The position numbers and the translations under genes were made by a program. The notes beneath the pieces were generated by a model. The model was given only the letters and a program-made list of their open reading frames with translations, had not been told where the DNA came from and ran no database searches. Source: Coleophoma eucalyptorum (lineage: Eukaryota > Ascomycota > Leotiomycetes > Helotiales > Dermateaceae). From it: a DNA stretch of 36,089 nucleotides. The stretch is taken from assembly GCA_026120035.1 (NCBI GenBank), contig JALRME010000086.1:1-36089 (forward strand), read 5' to 3'. Shown piece after piece: positions 1 to 9,985 of the stretch. Position 1 is the stretch's first letter. Every line of letters begins with the position of its first letter.

Positions 1-96
1 CCCTAACCCTAACCCTAACCCTAACCCTAACCCTAACCCTAACCCTAACCCTAACCCTAACCCTAACCCTAACCCTAACCCTAACCCTAACCCTAA
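1..96 (+). repeat. Telomere repeat array (CCCTAA)16
   Basis: Sixteen uninterrupted CCCTAA units with no variant unit. This is the C-rich strand of a TTAGGG telomere, so the window begins at a chromosome end and reads inward. The array stops sharply at base 97, where subtelomeric repeat sequence begins. The same unit is used by most filamentous ascomycetes. Confidence 0.98.
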
Positions 97-1560
97 GTAC
101 GGGCATCCCTCCAAAGTAGATAGTCTAAAAATCGACCGATCAATAGATATTAGATGGACTTTCATATATAGAATTATACTTCTTTCCTATAGTAAGCTAG
201 CTTAGAATACTTGACGTAGGACTAAAAGAACTCTCATAGAGATATCTAGTATGGATCTTAGAGATTCGTACGGGGATTGAGGGGATATCTGTCTTGCCTT
301 TGAGTCCTAGCTTAGTCTATACTCGAGCTAGGACGGCGATCTTAAGAAGGATGCTCTAGGCCACCTATAAGATACTAGCAAGGATTAGGGTATAGTAGAA
401 TAAGCCCCGGAATACCTTAGTATAAGGATCAATCCCTTGGATAGCTAGATAGTACATCAAAGGGGATTCATATAAGGGGATCCGACTACAATCTTATATA
501 AGGACCAACTGATATAAATTCATGACTTCGGTAGTAAGCTCTAGGTCCTAGTCCGCCTCCTTATCGTACGAATCATATATAGGCTAAACGTCTAGGAGGT
601 CCAAGATCTTCTAAGTGGATTCCTATTACTCGAGAGTTAGCTTTACGTTAGTCTCGGTCTTACCATCTAGCTCAAAAGGGGTCGTACGGATGATATAGCA
701 AAGGAACTACTCCCAAAGGATACTATACCGAGCGAGAGTCTTAGAATTCTAAGGGAGCTCAAACGGTCGCTAGCCAGGTGAGTCGATTTTGGGAGACCCC
801 TACCACTTCAAAGTATCCTTGTGGTCTATAGCCTTTAGGGTATCCAAGCATCGGTCGAAAATACGCTTCCACGCCCGTACGACCCGGTGCAAGCCTACTT
901 CCAGGGGGTCGGGGAGTCGGATATAGGTGGATGTCTGAAGTAGGTCGTACTAGGACTTATCTAAGACCTAGTGCCACTTGGTATATCGTAACCAGGGGTC
1001 TAACTCAACCATAGCTGGCTGGGAGAGTAGAGTTAGCCTACGCTACTAGACCTAGGCTTTCTATTGCTGGATTTCCTATTCAATCCTTTCATACGAAGCT
1101 GATATAGATAGATTAGTACTAATTCAAGCTTCCCGGTAGGGGAAATCAAACCTGATGACCTCTGGGCTTGACTATCCATAAGGTAACTAGATTCTCGACT
1201 GGGCTAGGTAGTAGCAGTAGTAGTAGTAGGAGCATTTTCATCTACTACCTAATACCTTTCTTTATGGCCTTTGAACCATGATTGCATTCGTACGGTTCTA
1301 AAGATATCCTAGTCCTTTATTCTCTTCTTACTATAGTCCTTGTTGATATGCTATCGGATCCTAACTCGACTCTGGCTCTTAAAGGGGCACTCCTTGTACT
1401 GAAATCCATCTACTACCTAGATATAGGGTTAAGGGAATGACCCATCTTCTGGTAACTAGACTGTCGTATGATCGTACGAACATAGAAATAACTAGATGTA
1501 TTAGTTAACTTACTAGCGTAGTTCAATTGGAGTCTAATGGATTTCGTAGAGGTATCGCGA
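97..1560 (-). pseudogene. OrsD/DUF3505-like zinc-finger gene relic, telomere-abutting copy
   Basis: On the minus strand this region aligns with 28585-29472, and both carry peptide blocks typical of OrsD (DUF3505-type) fungal proteins. Around 820-600 (reverse strand) the blocks RPFELP, TLARYSILWE and FLCYIIRT can be read, broken by TAG stops. CAG or TGG codons have become TAG, as expected from CpA-to-TpA mutation. The reading continues past the point where the right copy is cut by an LTR, so this is the longer copy, and it runs down to the telomere repeat. No intact ORF remains. OrsD-type genes are common near fungal telomeres; their molecular role is not settled. The DUF3505 assignment is from remembered motifs, not a database search. 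Confidence 0.6.
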
Positions 1561-1611
1561 AATTACGCCCGGGCTGATCGCACATAGGCACTAGTCACCT
1601 AAACATATTAA

Positions 1612-1850
1612 GACTTAAAAATCCATATTTAAGTAGAGCAAATGACTCCAAACTTGGGGAATTGGTTTAGCTTGATGTTCCAATTGATTTGCTATCGTGG
1701 TTCGTACGAAATAAGATAAAATAAGAAGAATAAAGATTAACCCTAGAATCCAATTACGGTGTGATTGGGTTTTCTCGCTAAGACCGTGCACCGACATTTT
1801 TTGTATGGGAAAAAAACCCAATTACGCCGTAATTGGGGGATTCTAACGTT
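1612..1850 (-). promoter_or_regulatory. Upstream module of the left OrsD-like relic with two paired palindromes
   Basis: This segment lies upstream of the left OrsD-like relic and aligns with 28105-28330. It holds a perfect palindrome at 1817-1837 (arms CCCAATTACG / CGTAATTGGG around one C) and an imperfect one at 1750-1768 of related sequence. Their centres are 68 bp apart. Between them is a stretch well conserved with the right copy (CCCATACAAAAAATGTC on the minus strand). A 68-codon minus-strand frame at 1615-1821 with a hydrophobic stretch overlaps here, but the right copy has a stop in the same frame, so I do not call a gene. Confidence 0.5.
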
Positions 1851-1925
1851 AGGCCAGCCAGCCCGAGGTCTAGAGCTAGGGTCCGTAAAGGTAAGTAATA
1901 GTATCTACTCTGCTCGGAATATCTA

Positions 1926-2221
1926 TGTAAGAACCTGACATGCTCAGAATAGACAATTGGGAATCCAGATATATGTCATGTGATCAAATACATGTCATGT
2001 GACCCAAGACAGTATGCGTAAGCGAGTATGAGCAGAGTCGGAGGGGTTTCGGACCCAGTAAGCATATAAGAGGGACATGTCATGGAATTTGGTTTCTTTC
2101 TCTTCTTCTTTTCTTATCTTTTTTGTGTCCTTCGTACGAGACCTATAGGATATAGTCAATATAAGGTTATTGTGCTCCCAAACACCTCTATCCTGCCATT
2201 GATCAAACCTGTGTCTTTACA
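1926..2221 (+). repeat. Solo LTR, family A (296 bp)
   Basis: Begins TGTAAGAACC and ends GTGTCTTTACA, giving the inverted ends TGTAA..TTACA expected of an LTR. Further copies lie at 31020-31316 (plus), 29473-29749 (minus) and, as a fragment, at 3289-3391. An internal direct repeat ATGTCATGTGA occurs twice. Flanking bases (ATCTA and GCTAC) do not form a convincing target-site duplication here. It carries one CGTACG at 2133. No internal retrotransposon sequence is attached, so it is a solo LTR. Confidence 0.85.
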
Positions 2222-2251
2222 GCTACCTTCTATCGGGGAGAGAGATTAGAA

Positions 2252-2441
2252 TATCAGATGTTATAGACAGAGTGACGTACAAGCAATAGATAAGTAAGGT
2301 ATATATAGGATATACGTAAGTAGGTAGTAGTTATTATTCAAACTAATCTCTAAAGATCCTTAAACCAAGGGGGCTAAAGATATATATATGTTTCCCCGCC
2401 TAGCTCGCTAATACCATATGACCTCGCTTGGGCCTGTGACA
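2252..2441 (-). repeat. Solo LTR, family B (190 bp), minus orientation
   Basis: The reverse complement aligns end to end with 28390-28579 and has the same length, 190 bp. On the minus strand it begins TGTCACAGGCCC. Its other end has drifted by transitions (TATCA in place of TGTCA), consistent with RIP. No exact target duplication is seen at this copy (TAGAA / GAAAT); the right copy supplies the clean one. Confidence 0.75.
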
Positions 2442-3288
2442 GAAATCGAGGACGTCGATCAACCAAACTACCTCCTTCGTAGCTCTTCTTTAGTTATATC
2501 ATTATAGGAATCATTTAGTTGAGACTCCTAATTACTTGTGTCTTTGTTATATATTGTTGTATCCCAAGAGAATGAATTGAACTACCTTAAACTATATATT
2601 ACTATTTACAATAGTAGCAGCCGGGTCGCTAGCGATCCGACGCCGAGTAGGATGTTGTTGTGTGTCCTACTTGAGAGCTTCTATTTTATACTAAACCTAA
2701 GGGCGGCCTCTTGCTTGGTCGTTTATAGTCACGTAGTATAATCAGTTACCCTTTTGGGACGAGCCCTTCTAAATAATATAAGAAGAATTATACTAATCTC
2801 CTCCTTTTTATATAGCCTTACGGTATTAGCCCTAATAATCTAGAGGGCTCTAGTAGCTAGCGATTCGATCTAGAGTCAAGGGAGAGAAGGGTAAGGATAG
2901 AATGGGCGGAATAAAGAGGAGACGACTAAGAGAGATTGAGAGAGAGAGAGAGAGAGGGAGGGAGGGGGGGGGGGGAAGGTTACGGGGTGTAACTAGTTAC
3001 CCTTTTCGGTAATTCACCCTTCCCTACCAAAGGTCGACCGTCGCGACCTCGATCTACGACCGCTTCGACCTCGTCAAGCCTCTCGTAAGCTCGTAAGGCG
3101 TCCGGCGATCGTAGGTGGTAGTCTAAACCTCTACGTTAGGGTTAGGTTGGGGTTACGATAAGGTCACGGGGTGTAACTAGTTACCCTTTTAGGACGTCCC
3201 GTGATCGATCCCTTCAATGTCGAGGCGCGTAGAGCTCGCGACTTGGCGAAGCCGCCTCGCTTAGCTGGCCGCCGACCTACCAATGGAC
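2442..3288. repeat. Non-coding repeat block with GTAACTAGTTAC palindromes and a GA/G microsatellite
   Basis: Two identical 25-bp copies lie at 2982-3006 and 3166-3190, 184 bp apart, each containing the perfect palindrome GTAACTAGTTAC. A third, degraded partner (CAGTTACCCTTTT) is at 2743-2755. A (GA)n tract running into a G-rich tract occupies about 2926-2978. A short telomere-like TTAGGGTTAGG is at 3136. The stretch around 3020-3110 is unusually GC-rich for this end. The small frames at 2538-2741 and 3201-3401 resemble no family I know; the second runs into an LTR-A fragment. I see no gene. Confidence 0.6.
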
Positions 3289-3391
3289 TCTTTTGTGTCC
3301 TTCGTACGAGACCTATAGGATTCAGTCAATATAAGGTTATTGTGCTCCCAAACACCTCTATCTTGCCTTTGATCAAACCTGTGTCCTTACA
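3289..3391 (+). repeat. LTR family A fragment (3' third only)
   Basis: Matches the last ~103 bp of the LTR at 1926-2221, including TTCGTACGAG and the terminal TTACA, with a few substitutions. The first two thirds are missing. Confidence 0.8.
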
Positions 3392-3758
3392 GGGAGTATA
3401 ACACTTGACTACTTAATCAACTAGGTACTCTAGAGCTTACACGAACATAAGGAGTACAGTATGTAGCGTTCTAGTCTGTACGTCTACTAATTAGTGTTAG
3501 CATGCGTTTACAACGGGCAGACCTCGTAATAGCATTATAGGCTTCAATTATAGGGTGTGCAGTATTGTAGGTAGTTGTTGATTCTCTCTATATACGTATA
3601 TCGTAAATAGGGTTATATCCCATCAACGAACATTACTACGTGATTAGGTCATATGCTAAGTACATATCATTGCAATCCGACATATAATTATATTTAGATA
3701 ATTCCTACAACTTCAGAGCGTGAACCCATTTTCAACAATTTATGAGTTATTTACACTC
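3392..3758. other. Intergenic spacer, nothing recognised
   Basis: AT-rich sequence between the subtelomeric repeats and the first gene. I see no ORF, repeat or structured RNA that I can support. Confidence 0.5.
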
Positions 3759-3760
3759 AA

Positions 3761-4069
3761 TTACGCATCCTCGAGGTTCTTAATACCACAAAAGAACTTC
3801 TGTAGAATCATAGGCGTTCCACTTCCATTGTCAATCCCCTCGATGTTACTCCTGAACGAACCTTGATCCCACGGTTTTTGGCTCACACTCATGTCGGCAA
3901 TATCGAATGGCTGGAAGTTCATCAGGTACACACAAGAACCATCTGAGAGTACACTCTGGTCAGGGATCGAATCAGAAGATCGACTGGGAACACTGGCTGT
4001 AATTGATTCGTCGCCTATCCGTGGGGCAGCAGTGGTGCTTTTACTGAAGCTGGATAGGGTATTTCTTCC
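3761..4069 (-). other. Unassigned open frame overlapping the 3' end of the MFS gene
   Basis: A frame shifted by one from the MFS gene stays open for about 102 codons, from just after a TGA at 4072-4070 to a TAA at 3763-3761. Its first 29 bases overlap the MFS coding end. Its composition looks protein-like (blocks such as SDGSCVYLMNFQPFDIADMS and PWDQGSFRSNIEG). The first in-frame ATG would give only about 56 residues. It could be the last exon of an alternative or longer MFS transcript, a remnant of a lost neighbour, or chance. I recognise no family. Confidence 0.25.
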
Positions 4070-5759
4070 TCAGTGCACCACCATAGCGATAAATGAGAGC
4101 TGGTGCCGGAATCAAGCCCAGGGCGATGAACCCCAACAAGGAATTGCCCCAGCCTAGCCCAAGTTTTGCATACATGCTTGGTCCTGCCAGCGGGAGGAAG
4201 GCGCCAAACAAACACCTGATGGATGTTAAACCTGCTATGGCAGATGCAGCAAAGGGGCCTGAAACATCAATAAAGTATATTTGAATTGGCGCAAAAATCC
4301 CCATCATACCAAAGCCGTATGGTATAAGGGCGATAATCGGAACGCTCCAATGAACATCTTTGTCGGCCGTCCAGCCATACCAAAAAAAGCTGATCGGTAT
4401 AAATAGTGAGAAAGTAAGACAGCTGGCCAACCGCATCTCAGGTTCGTAGATGCCGTTGTTAGCTGCTGTTAGGCGAGCAACAGTGGAGTCGGACGTCTTT
4501 GCTACGACGCCGATGCCTATACCGAAACCGATACCAATTCCTAGATACGAAAGACCCGCTAGCTCAAGGGGCCAGTGGTAATTTTCTGTAAAGAGGGAAG
4601 TTAGGGTAGTGAAAAGGAGATATAATAGTCCAAAGATGAAGGACATATAAATAGCTAGAAGGAGCAACATTGGCGACCTGAGCATGATTCTGACCGGGCG
4701 AGTAATCCCCTGAATCAGCATAGCCGATGCCGTAGGAGTAGACTTTCGATGAATGTCGTAAACACTTTGAAGTTCATCTCGCCTAAGTTCCTTGCGTAGT
4801 CGACTTGTTTTCCGCCGAATGAGAACAATGTGGCTGGTCTCGACGCTCATAAATATGTTACCGACCGTCATAATAGCGCAGGTGATTAGCAAAACCCAGT
4901 ACACCCATCTCCATCCTGCACGCTCGGCAATAAACCCGCCAATAATAGGCCCTATAACGGGCCCAAAAAGGGGGCCGGCGGTGAAAATTGCATTGGCTCT
5001 GCCTCGTCGGTCAAGGGTGAAGAGGTCGGAAACAATACCACCCCCAAGTGCCAAACATGCTGAGCTAGCAAGGCCGGCTAGGAATCGGAAGGCGATCAAG
5101 CTGCCAATATTTGGAGAAAGGGCGGCACCTATTTGCCACACTGTAAGGAAGACATTGGAACAGTTCAATACTGGTTGCCGTCCATAGATCTCACTAAGTG
5201 GAGAGAGCACCAAAGGCCCGAGCTATGAGTTATTATCAGGCTTAAGTCATACGAATATATTGTTTTATTACTGTTGGGGCAGAGAGTGGATTGGTCCCCG
5301 GATATAGAATTGTAAAGAAAGTTGGCCTAACTCACCGCCCATCCAAGAACAAAAATGCTTATAGCAAGGGAACTCAAAACGTCTGAGGTGACACCGAATT
5401 CAGCATCCATTAATGGAACGCCGGGGGCAGGTATTGAAGATGATAATGGGCTTGCGCGGCTGAAATTAGCAGACCTGTTTCCTATTGCGAGGGTTAATTT
5501 CATACCATATGAAAGTTACAAAGCTTATGATTCCCAGTAAACGCCATTTCTCTCTTGATGGAAAATTCCTGGAATAAGGTTAGAGGCTTAGAGATTGGTT
5601 CCGCAGAGCATAGATGCAGGAGGTAATTCACTGTGGATTGAGGGGGTCATCATCGCTGTCCCAACCGACAAGACCCTTTCCATAATCACTTATCATGTCG
5701 TTCGTCTTTGGGAGAGCACGAGCTGAGTCGGGTAATGAAGAACTGTCATCGGCCGCCAT
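4041..5759 (-). CDS. DHA1-type MFS multidrug transporter, 4 exons, 498 aa
   Basis: Predicted plasma-membrane proton-coupled exporter of the DHA1 (12-helix) drug:H+ antiporter group. Exons by hand: 5759-5632, 5568-5506, 5459-5336, 5222-4041; introns are 63, 46 and 113 bp with GT..AG ends, and the summed CDS is 1497 bp. The acidic N-terminus contains GWDSDDDPLNPQNFPS, a typical lead-in for this family. Next come PAPGVPL and the family motif GPLVLSPLSEIYGRQ at about residues 107-121. The second half has a long cytoplasmic loop (around RRKTSRLRKELRRDE) and a further set of hydrophobic helices, ending in a short basic tail. Length is normal for the family and the frame has no stops. It is divergent to a Zn2Cys6 gene 384 bp away, a frequent regulator/pump arrangement. 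The substrate cannot be read from sequence. Confidence 0.88.
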
Positions 5760-6143
5760 GTTTGATTTGCATTTGAAGTGAGATGACAAGAAAAGGTAGG
5801 ACTATGTGGTGTGGAGAATATGGATAGGTGATAAATATATGGTCTCTGTCCCCTGGGGGGGGACTTGGTTCATAAGCGTGTTGTATTTTTGTTTTGTTTC
5901 GCTTCCCCTTTCAAAGGTGCATGCATGTGCATTCCCGGTTGGGAGGTGCGGCGGAGTTCTGCCCCAGACACAGGTGCGTTGCCGGAATCCCGCATAGTCC
6001 GCACGGCGCCTTAACTCCGCCTAAACAACCTCCCGGAATTCCGGCCAGAAAAATCTGCTTCCAGTGGAGTTCACGTATAGGTAAAAGCGAAACCATGACC
6101 ACCGGTATATGATCCGACCTATGGGGTCTATCTAATTAAGGCT
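5760..6143. promoter_or_regulatory. Bidirectional promoter between MFS pump and Zn2Cys6 gene
   Basis: A 384-bp gap separates the two start codons. It contains two CGG-N4-CCG inverted triplets, at 5983-5992 (CGGAATCCCG) and 6034-6043 (CGGAATTCCG). The second lies inside a perfect 12-bp palindrome CCGGAATTCCGG at 6033-6044. Inverted CGG triplets are the classical target of dimeric Zn2Cys6 proteins. They lie 100-160 bp upstream of the regulator's start, so control of both genes by the adjacent regulator is plausible but inferred. Confidence 0.5.
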
Positions 6144-7687
6144 ATGTCGCAAAGCTCTGGAAGCACCGCCGTCGGTATGTTGACCCAAGTATCATCTCAA
6201 GAACCTAAGAGTATACTGTATCACTGGACTGTGAGAAATTCAAGCCCAGAGACTGACACTTGGCAGACTCGGCCCACCGACAAAAGGGTCACTTGAAAGC
6301 CGCAAAACCGATACCATCTCGCAAGAAGGCATGCAATCAATGTTCCGCAGCCAAGAGCAGGTGTAATTTGCGACGGCCAAGTTGCTCAAACTGCATAAAG
6401 AGGGGTCTAGCATGCAATTATCTGTACTCTGGCGGCCATAACGCCGATAACAGCATCGCAGTAAATCCAGACAGACTAGAGGCAGCAATTTCCAATGACG
6501 ATACTAACCAGCGAATCGTTCCAAATGTTGCCTCAACCTATCTCCCACATCCTAACAATCTCCAGATATCGGCAGATGCCATTGTGACCGAAGCCTTCCC
6601 CCAGCTCCCTGGTGTCCACGGGGGAGGCGAAAGCCCTTACACCTTAGTTAGCCATCACTCGGACAGTACTGCCGAAGATCGTCCACCGCTGCAGCAGGCG
6701 CATGTCGAACGTCTGGATTTTTCAGATCTGGATCTCTGTCCATCACGTGATGCTGCCGAGATTGGGGATCGCTGGCTGTCTAGCTTGTTCTCATTCGACA
6801 CTTCGAAAAGAATCAAACCTCTTACTCTCTCCACGTCAAACTTCATACGTCGAATCCTGGAAACATTCCCTAGAATTCTGGCAACACCAGGAGGATTACC
6901 ACCCATCATCCATCCGAAGCAACTTGAAGGCGGAGATATGCCATTGCCGCTAGCTAACTGTGCTGGGTTAGTCCGCCTGTGGGAGGGCCGCGCTCCTGGA
7001 AGTGACGCGCTGGGAATTGAGACCATCAAAAGGGAGATGGAGAGAATATTTCTTGAAGTATGCTGAGTATCTTATCGTGTAACCATCAAGATTTGTTTTC
7101 AGGGCACTACGCTGACCAAGATGAAACTGTAGCACCCAAGTTATGGTCATCTGGATCTTTTGGCGGCGTGCCAGTCGTATCTAATATATTGCATTATTCT
7201 CTTTTCGTGCACCAGTAATGAGTCCTTAGTTGACCATTCGACTATTATAAATCTCCAAACTCTCGCGGGTCGAATGGCGCAGCAAGGCCTCGTTTGTCCA
7301 GCCGAGCTATCCAATACTCGACCGAGCTGGGAATTGTGGATCGTAGCTTCTGCCAAACGACGAACCATTCTCAGTATGTATATGTTTGATAATATCTATA
7401 ATTACTTCCGGGGTGTACAATGCTATATGGGCGAAGAATTGGCCAAAGTTCTAGCTCCGGCTAGCAAAAATCTCTGGCAAGCAAATAGCAGACAAAGCTG
7501 GGAACGGGAGTATAACCTTGAACTTTGCCGCTGGGACGATGGGTTTCTCCGGTTTGAGGAACTCTGGCCAAATATTTCCACTGCAGCTGAGGATTTAAAG
7601 CGGCAGCGAGTGGATCGTTGGGTTGAATCGGTAGATGAGTTTGGAATGATGATATTTGCATGTACCACACACATATACGGCAAATGA
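6144..7687 (+). CDS. Zn2Cys6 transcription factor (AflR-like architecture), 3 exons, 458 aa
   Basis: Nuclear DNA-binding regulator. Exons by hand: 6144-6174, 6267-7057, 7133-7687 (1377 bp). The ATG at 6144 is chosen because splicing GTATGT..GGCAG joins it in frame to the zinc cluster. The second intron is taken to end at the TAG at 7130-7132, 17 bases after a CTGAC branch site; using the earlier TTTTCAG would leave a stop. The zinc cluster is Cys33, 36, 43, 50, 53 and 60 with spacing 2-6-6-2-6. The C-terminal region reads HLDLLAACQSYLIYCIILF and ends in DEFGMMIFACTTHIYGK, a tail common in fungal cluster regulators. Length and tail suggest an intact gene. It is divergent to the pump and convergent with the cupin gene. 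The target pathway is unknown. Confidence 0.85.
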
Positions 7688-7903
7688 GCTAAGCGCAGAA
7701 CCGCATGCGCAATGGGTATATGCAGATTATGAAACTCTAGGGTCTCTGGTAACCAACATGCACTCCTCTTCGAGTTATCCACCGACTTGCGGTTTCTTTA
7801 CACTTTGAGCCCGCCGAGATCCAAAATTTCTCGATACATATGTAGTTTATCATTCGTTAGTTGATCTGAAATCTGCAACGATGATATGCGGGCATTATCT
7901 ACA

Positions 7904-8694
7904 TTAAACATCCCAAGCCTCCGGAAGGGAATGAATAGTGCTACTGCCCTCGATTTCCGTCTCAATTGGCTCAGCATGTATCACTACTACCATCAATCGA
8001 ACCCAGCCATCGGTCCGATTGGCCCAACTAGTCCATTCGTCAATATTCTTCTATGTTGTTCGAAATATGAAAGGGGATACTGACCTGTGGAGCGTGCCGC
8101 GCTGTACAACGATGTCGCCAGGCTTGCATACCGTCTCGTTGATATCCCCCTTGCCCACTTTAGGATCGAACGCTGCACCAGGTGTACGAAGGACAAGCTC
8201 GCCTTTCAAAACCGTCACATAATCCACGGAGGTAGTGCGGTGCTATATTTCATGAGCCGGTTTCTTACTGGTCGTATTTTCAGGGGCGAGACTTACCATA
8301 GGGCCTTCAAATCCTGGAGCAAAGTCCAGAGCGGAAACTTGAATCCCTTTAGGAAGCACAACTCCATCAACCTTCTCGGGCTCTAGTTTTCCACTAAGTC
8401 GTAACTTAGCATGTAAGGCTGATTCACGTCCTAGATCATCCATGGTGGATAGGAATAAACCGGGGTTGAAATGGAAGATAAAGCTTACCATCCTTTGGTA
8501 GTCGCAGGAACTGCTCCGTGATTAAAAATCAAACCTAGCTCAGCCATACCCGCAACAAAAGGGATCACTGTCGTAATTTCATCCCGAATCTCGACGGCTG
8601 GTTCAGCTCCGAAGGTCATGCTGAGATTGGCAGGGAGTGGGAAATTAGAGACCATAATTCTCCGAGGGGGAGGGATGTCCGAGCTAGACGCCAT
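7904..8694 (-). CDS. Small cupin-fold protein, 4 exons, 194 aa
   Basis: Exons by hand: 8694-8489, 8393-8297, 8242-8085, 8027-7904 (585 bp); introns are 95, 54 and 57 bp. The core reads APGFEGPMHRT, then SVDYVTVLKGELVLRTPG, then CKPGDIVVQRGTLHSWANR, the usual order of a single-domain fungal cupin. The His at about 102 and the one at about 153 are candidate metal ligands. The first intron has the weakest support: its ACTTAG acceptor is the only one I found that keeps the frame, and a different acceptor is possible. Family members include dioxygenases, isomerases and non-enzymatic cupins, so no reaction can be assigned. No signal peptide is evident, so it is probably cytosolic. It faces the Zn2Cys6 gene tail to tail across 216 bp. 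Confidence 0.82.
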
Positions 8695-9410
8695 TTAGAC
8701 GAAGAAGAATAGGGGATCTATGACACGAAGAAGTTCAACGAGATGAATCAGTCGTAAATGGGTGAGTGGTGACCTGGAGAGGAAAAAATGAGTGATGGAA
8801 GGATTGTACTTGAGGAAGATGTTGGCTGCGAGACTTAACGGGAGAGGAAGGGGGTGGGAAGGGGCTTCATAAATATCAGCGGCGTCAATACCGGACTTTT
8901 CATGATCAAGATGTAGATTTTAGCCCGGTTCCTTTCCAAACTTGTACTAGCTCCTCCGGAATTCCTAACCTCGGTGGCCCACGAAGGCAAGACATCAGTT
9001 GGACGCGTCTTTCCGTGTTAAGGAATCTCGGTTATGTCAATCCTGGCAATTTCATTGCTAGGTATTGCGCTAAGCAAGGAATTTCTGACGCACCCATAAG
9101 TAACTTAGAGCTAGAGTAGAGGAGCTCTGTTTTAGCATAAATAAAGACTATTTGTAAACTAGCCGCGTAGGCGACGACATTGATAAGATTATATTAAGAA
9201 AGGTGTTTGGGATGCTTAGGGATAGGTATATAACACAATTAATACATAATTATAGAAGATTTCGATGTGTATATGTTTTGAAATCTTCAAAGTCAAAGTA
9301 CCAAGGTTTTTCGGTACAGTGGGCTTTTCGCTACACAGGGATAGACGTTACATAACACAGTAAAGGGTACCAATCGTTCCCGCCTTTATTCGATAACAAC
9401 GTTAGATAAA
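8695..9410. other. Intergenic, cupin promoter side; nothing else recognised
   Basis: The first ~200 bp are purine-rich and presumably hold the cupin promoter. The rest is AT-rich with no ORF or repeat I can support. Confidence 0.4.
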
Positions 9411-9671
9411 ATGATACAAGAGCTGGTGGAGATCTATGCTTTTCGACAGGCTACGAAAAACTACAGACTAGTTCGACAAGATATTTGTATTTTCGATATA
9501 ACTCTAGATGACGGTGAACTTATGCTTGTTCTTTCATCGGGCGAGCCGATTGAAGTTCAGAAGATATGGGCTGGAAGAGAATGTATTATTGTGATGGGAC
9601 AAATGTTAACTGAGACTATCAAGAGAATAGCGGAGAAATTTGACATACTTAGGGCGTTGCGTTTTGGATAG
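9411..9671 (+). pseudogene. Short ORF of an unrecognised family, related to 12515-12830
   Basis: An 86-codon frame from ATG to TAG. Its second half (LDDGELMLVLSSGEPIEVQ, then CIIVMGQMLTETIKRIAE) resembles the frame at 12515-12830 (LTLDDDIMIVVSSNGPIVIQ, then FIVVGEIGTETI after a stop). The two are therefore diverged copies of one sequence. I do not recognise the family. Whether this copy is a whole small gene, an exon of a larger gene or a fragment cannot be told; the decayed surroundings favour a fragment. Confidence 0.35.
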
Positions 9672-9825
9672 CGGGCGAAATTTGTATCTGGCGAAATCGT
9701 GTTTGGGTCAATTTTTGAATTTGTCACAATGAGCACTATGAATACTGTAATTAGACATCTTGACACCATCACCAAACCTTAACAAGTTAATAGGTCTGCA
9801 TAGCCGTATTTAATTCAGCATCAAG

Positions 9826-9985
9826 GGGAAAGTCATCAATTCACACTAAAATTTTGAGCCCCAATTTTTTCATCCGCGAGCAGGCAAAGGTGATCAATTC
9901 GCACTAACACATTGAGCCCAACAGGGAAAGGTCATCAATCTGTACTAAAATCTTCAAGTCCTGTTTTTTCCATCCAGGGGTAGCG
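9826..9985. repeat. Degenerate tandem repeat, three units
   Basis: Three successive units share AAAGKTSATCAATYYRYACTAA followed by a block around TTGAGCCC or TTCAAGTCC. They begin near 9828, 9887 and 9927; the middle unit is shortened. Identity is partial, so the duplication is old. No function is visible. Confidence 0.6.

Noticed and set aside
1615..1821. 68-codon minus-strand frame with a hydrophobic stretch, a possible small membrane protein
   Set aside because: The homologous right copy (28170-28370) has a stop early in the same frame, and the frame overlaps the palindromes; likely chance.
3136..3155. Interstitial telomere repeat
   Set aside because: Only about two TTAGG(G) units followed by imperfect sequence; too short to be more than chance.
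3955..3975. tRNA-like B-box (GATTCGATCCC on the minus strand)
   Set aside because: No A-box, acceptor stem or cloverleaf can be drawn around it.
3891..4157. Plus-strand frames over 3891-5187
   Set aside because: They are antisense shadows of the MFS gene, without family motifs.
6655..7029. Long minus-strand frame opposite the Zn2Cys6 gene
   Set aside because: Shadow of a well-supported exon; no start context or motif of its own.
7058..7102. Shorter version of the second intron of the Zn2Cys6 gene, ending at TTTTCAG
   Set aside because: It leaves an in-frame TAG at 7130; a CTGAC branch site further down supports the acceptor at 7132 instead.
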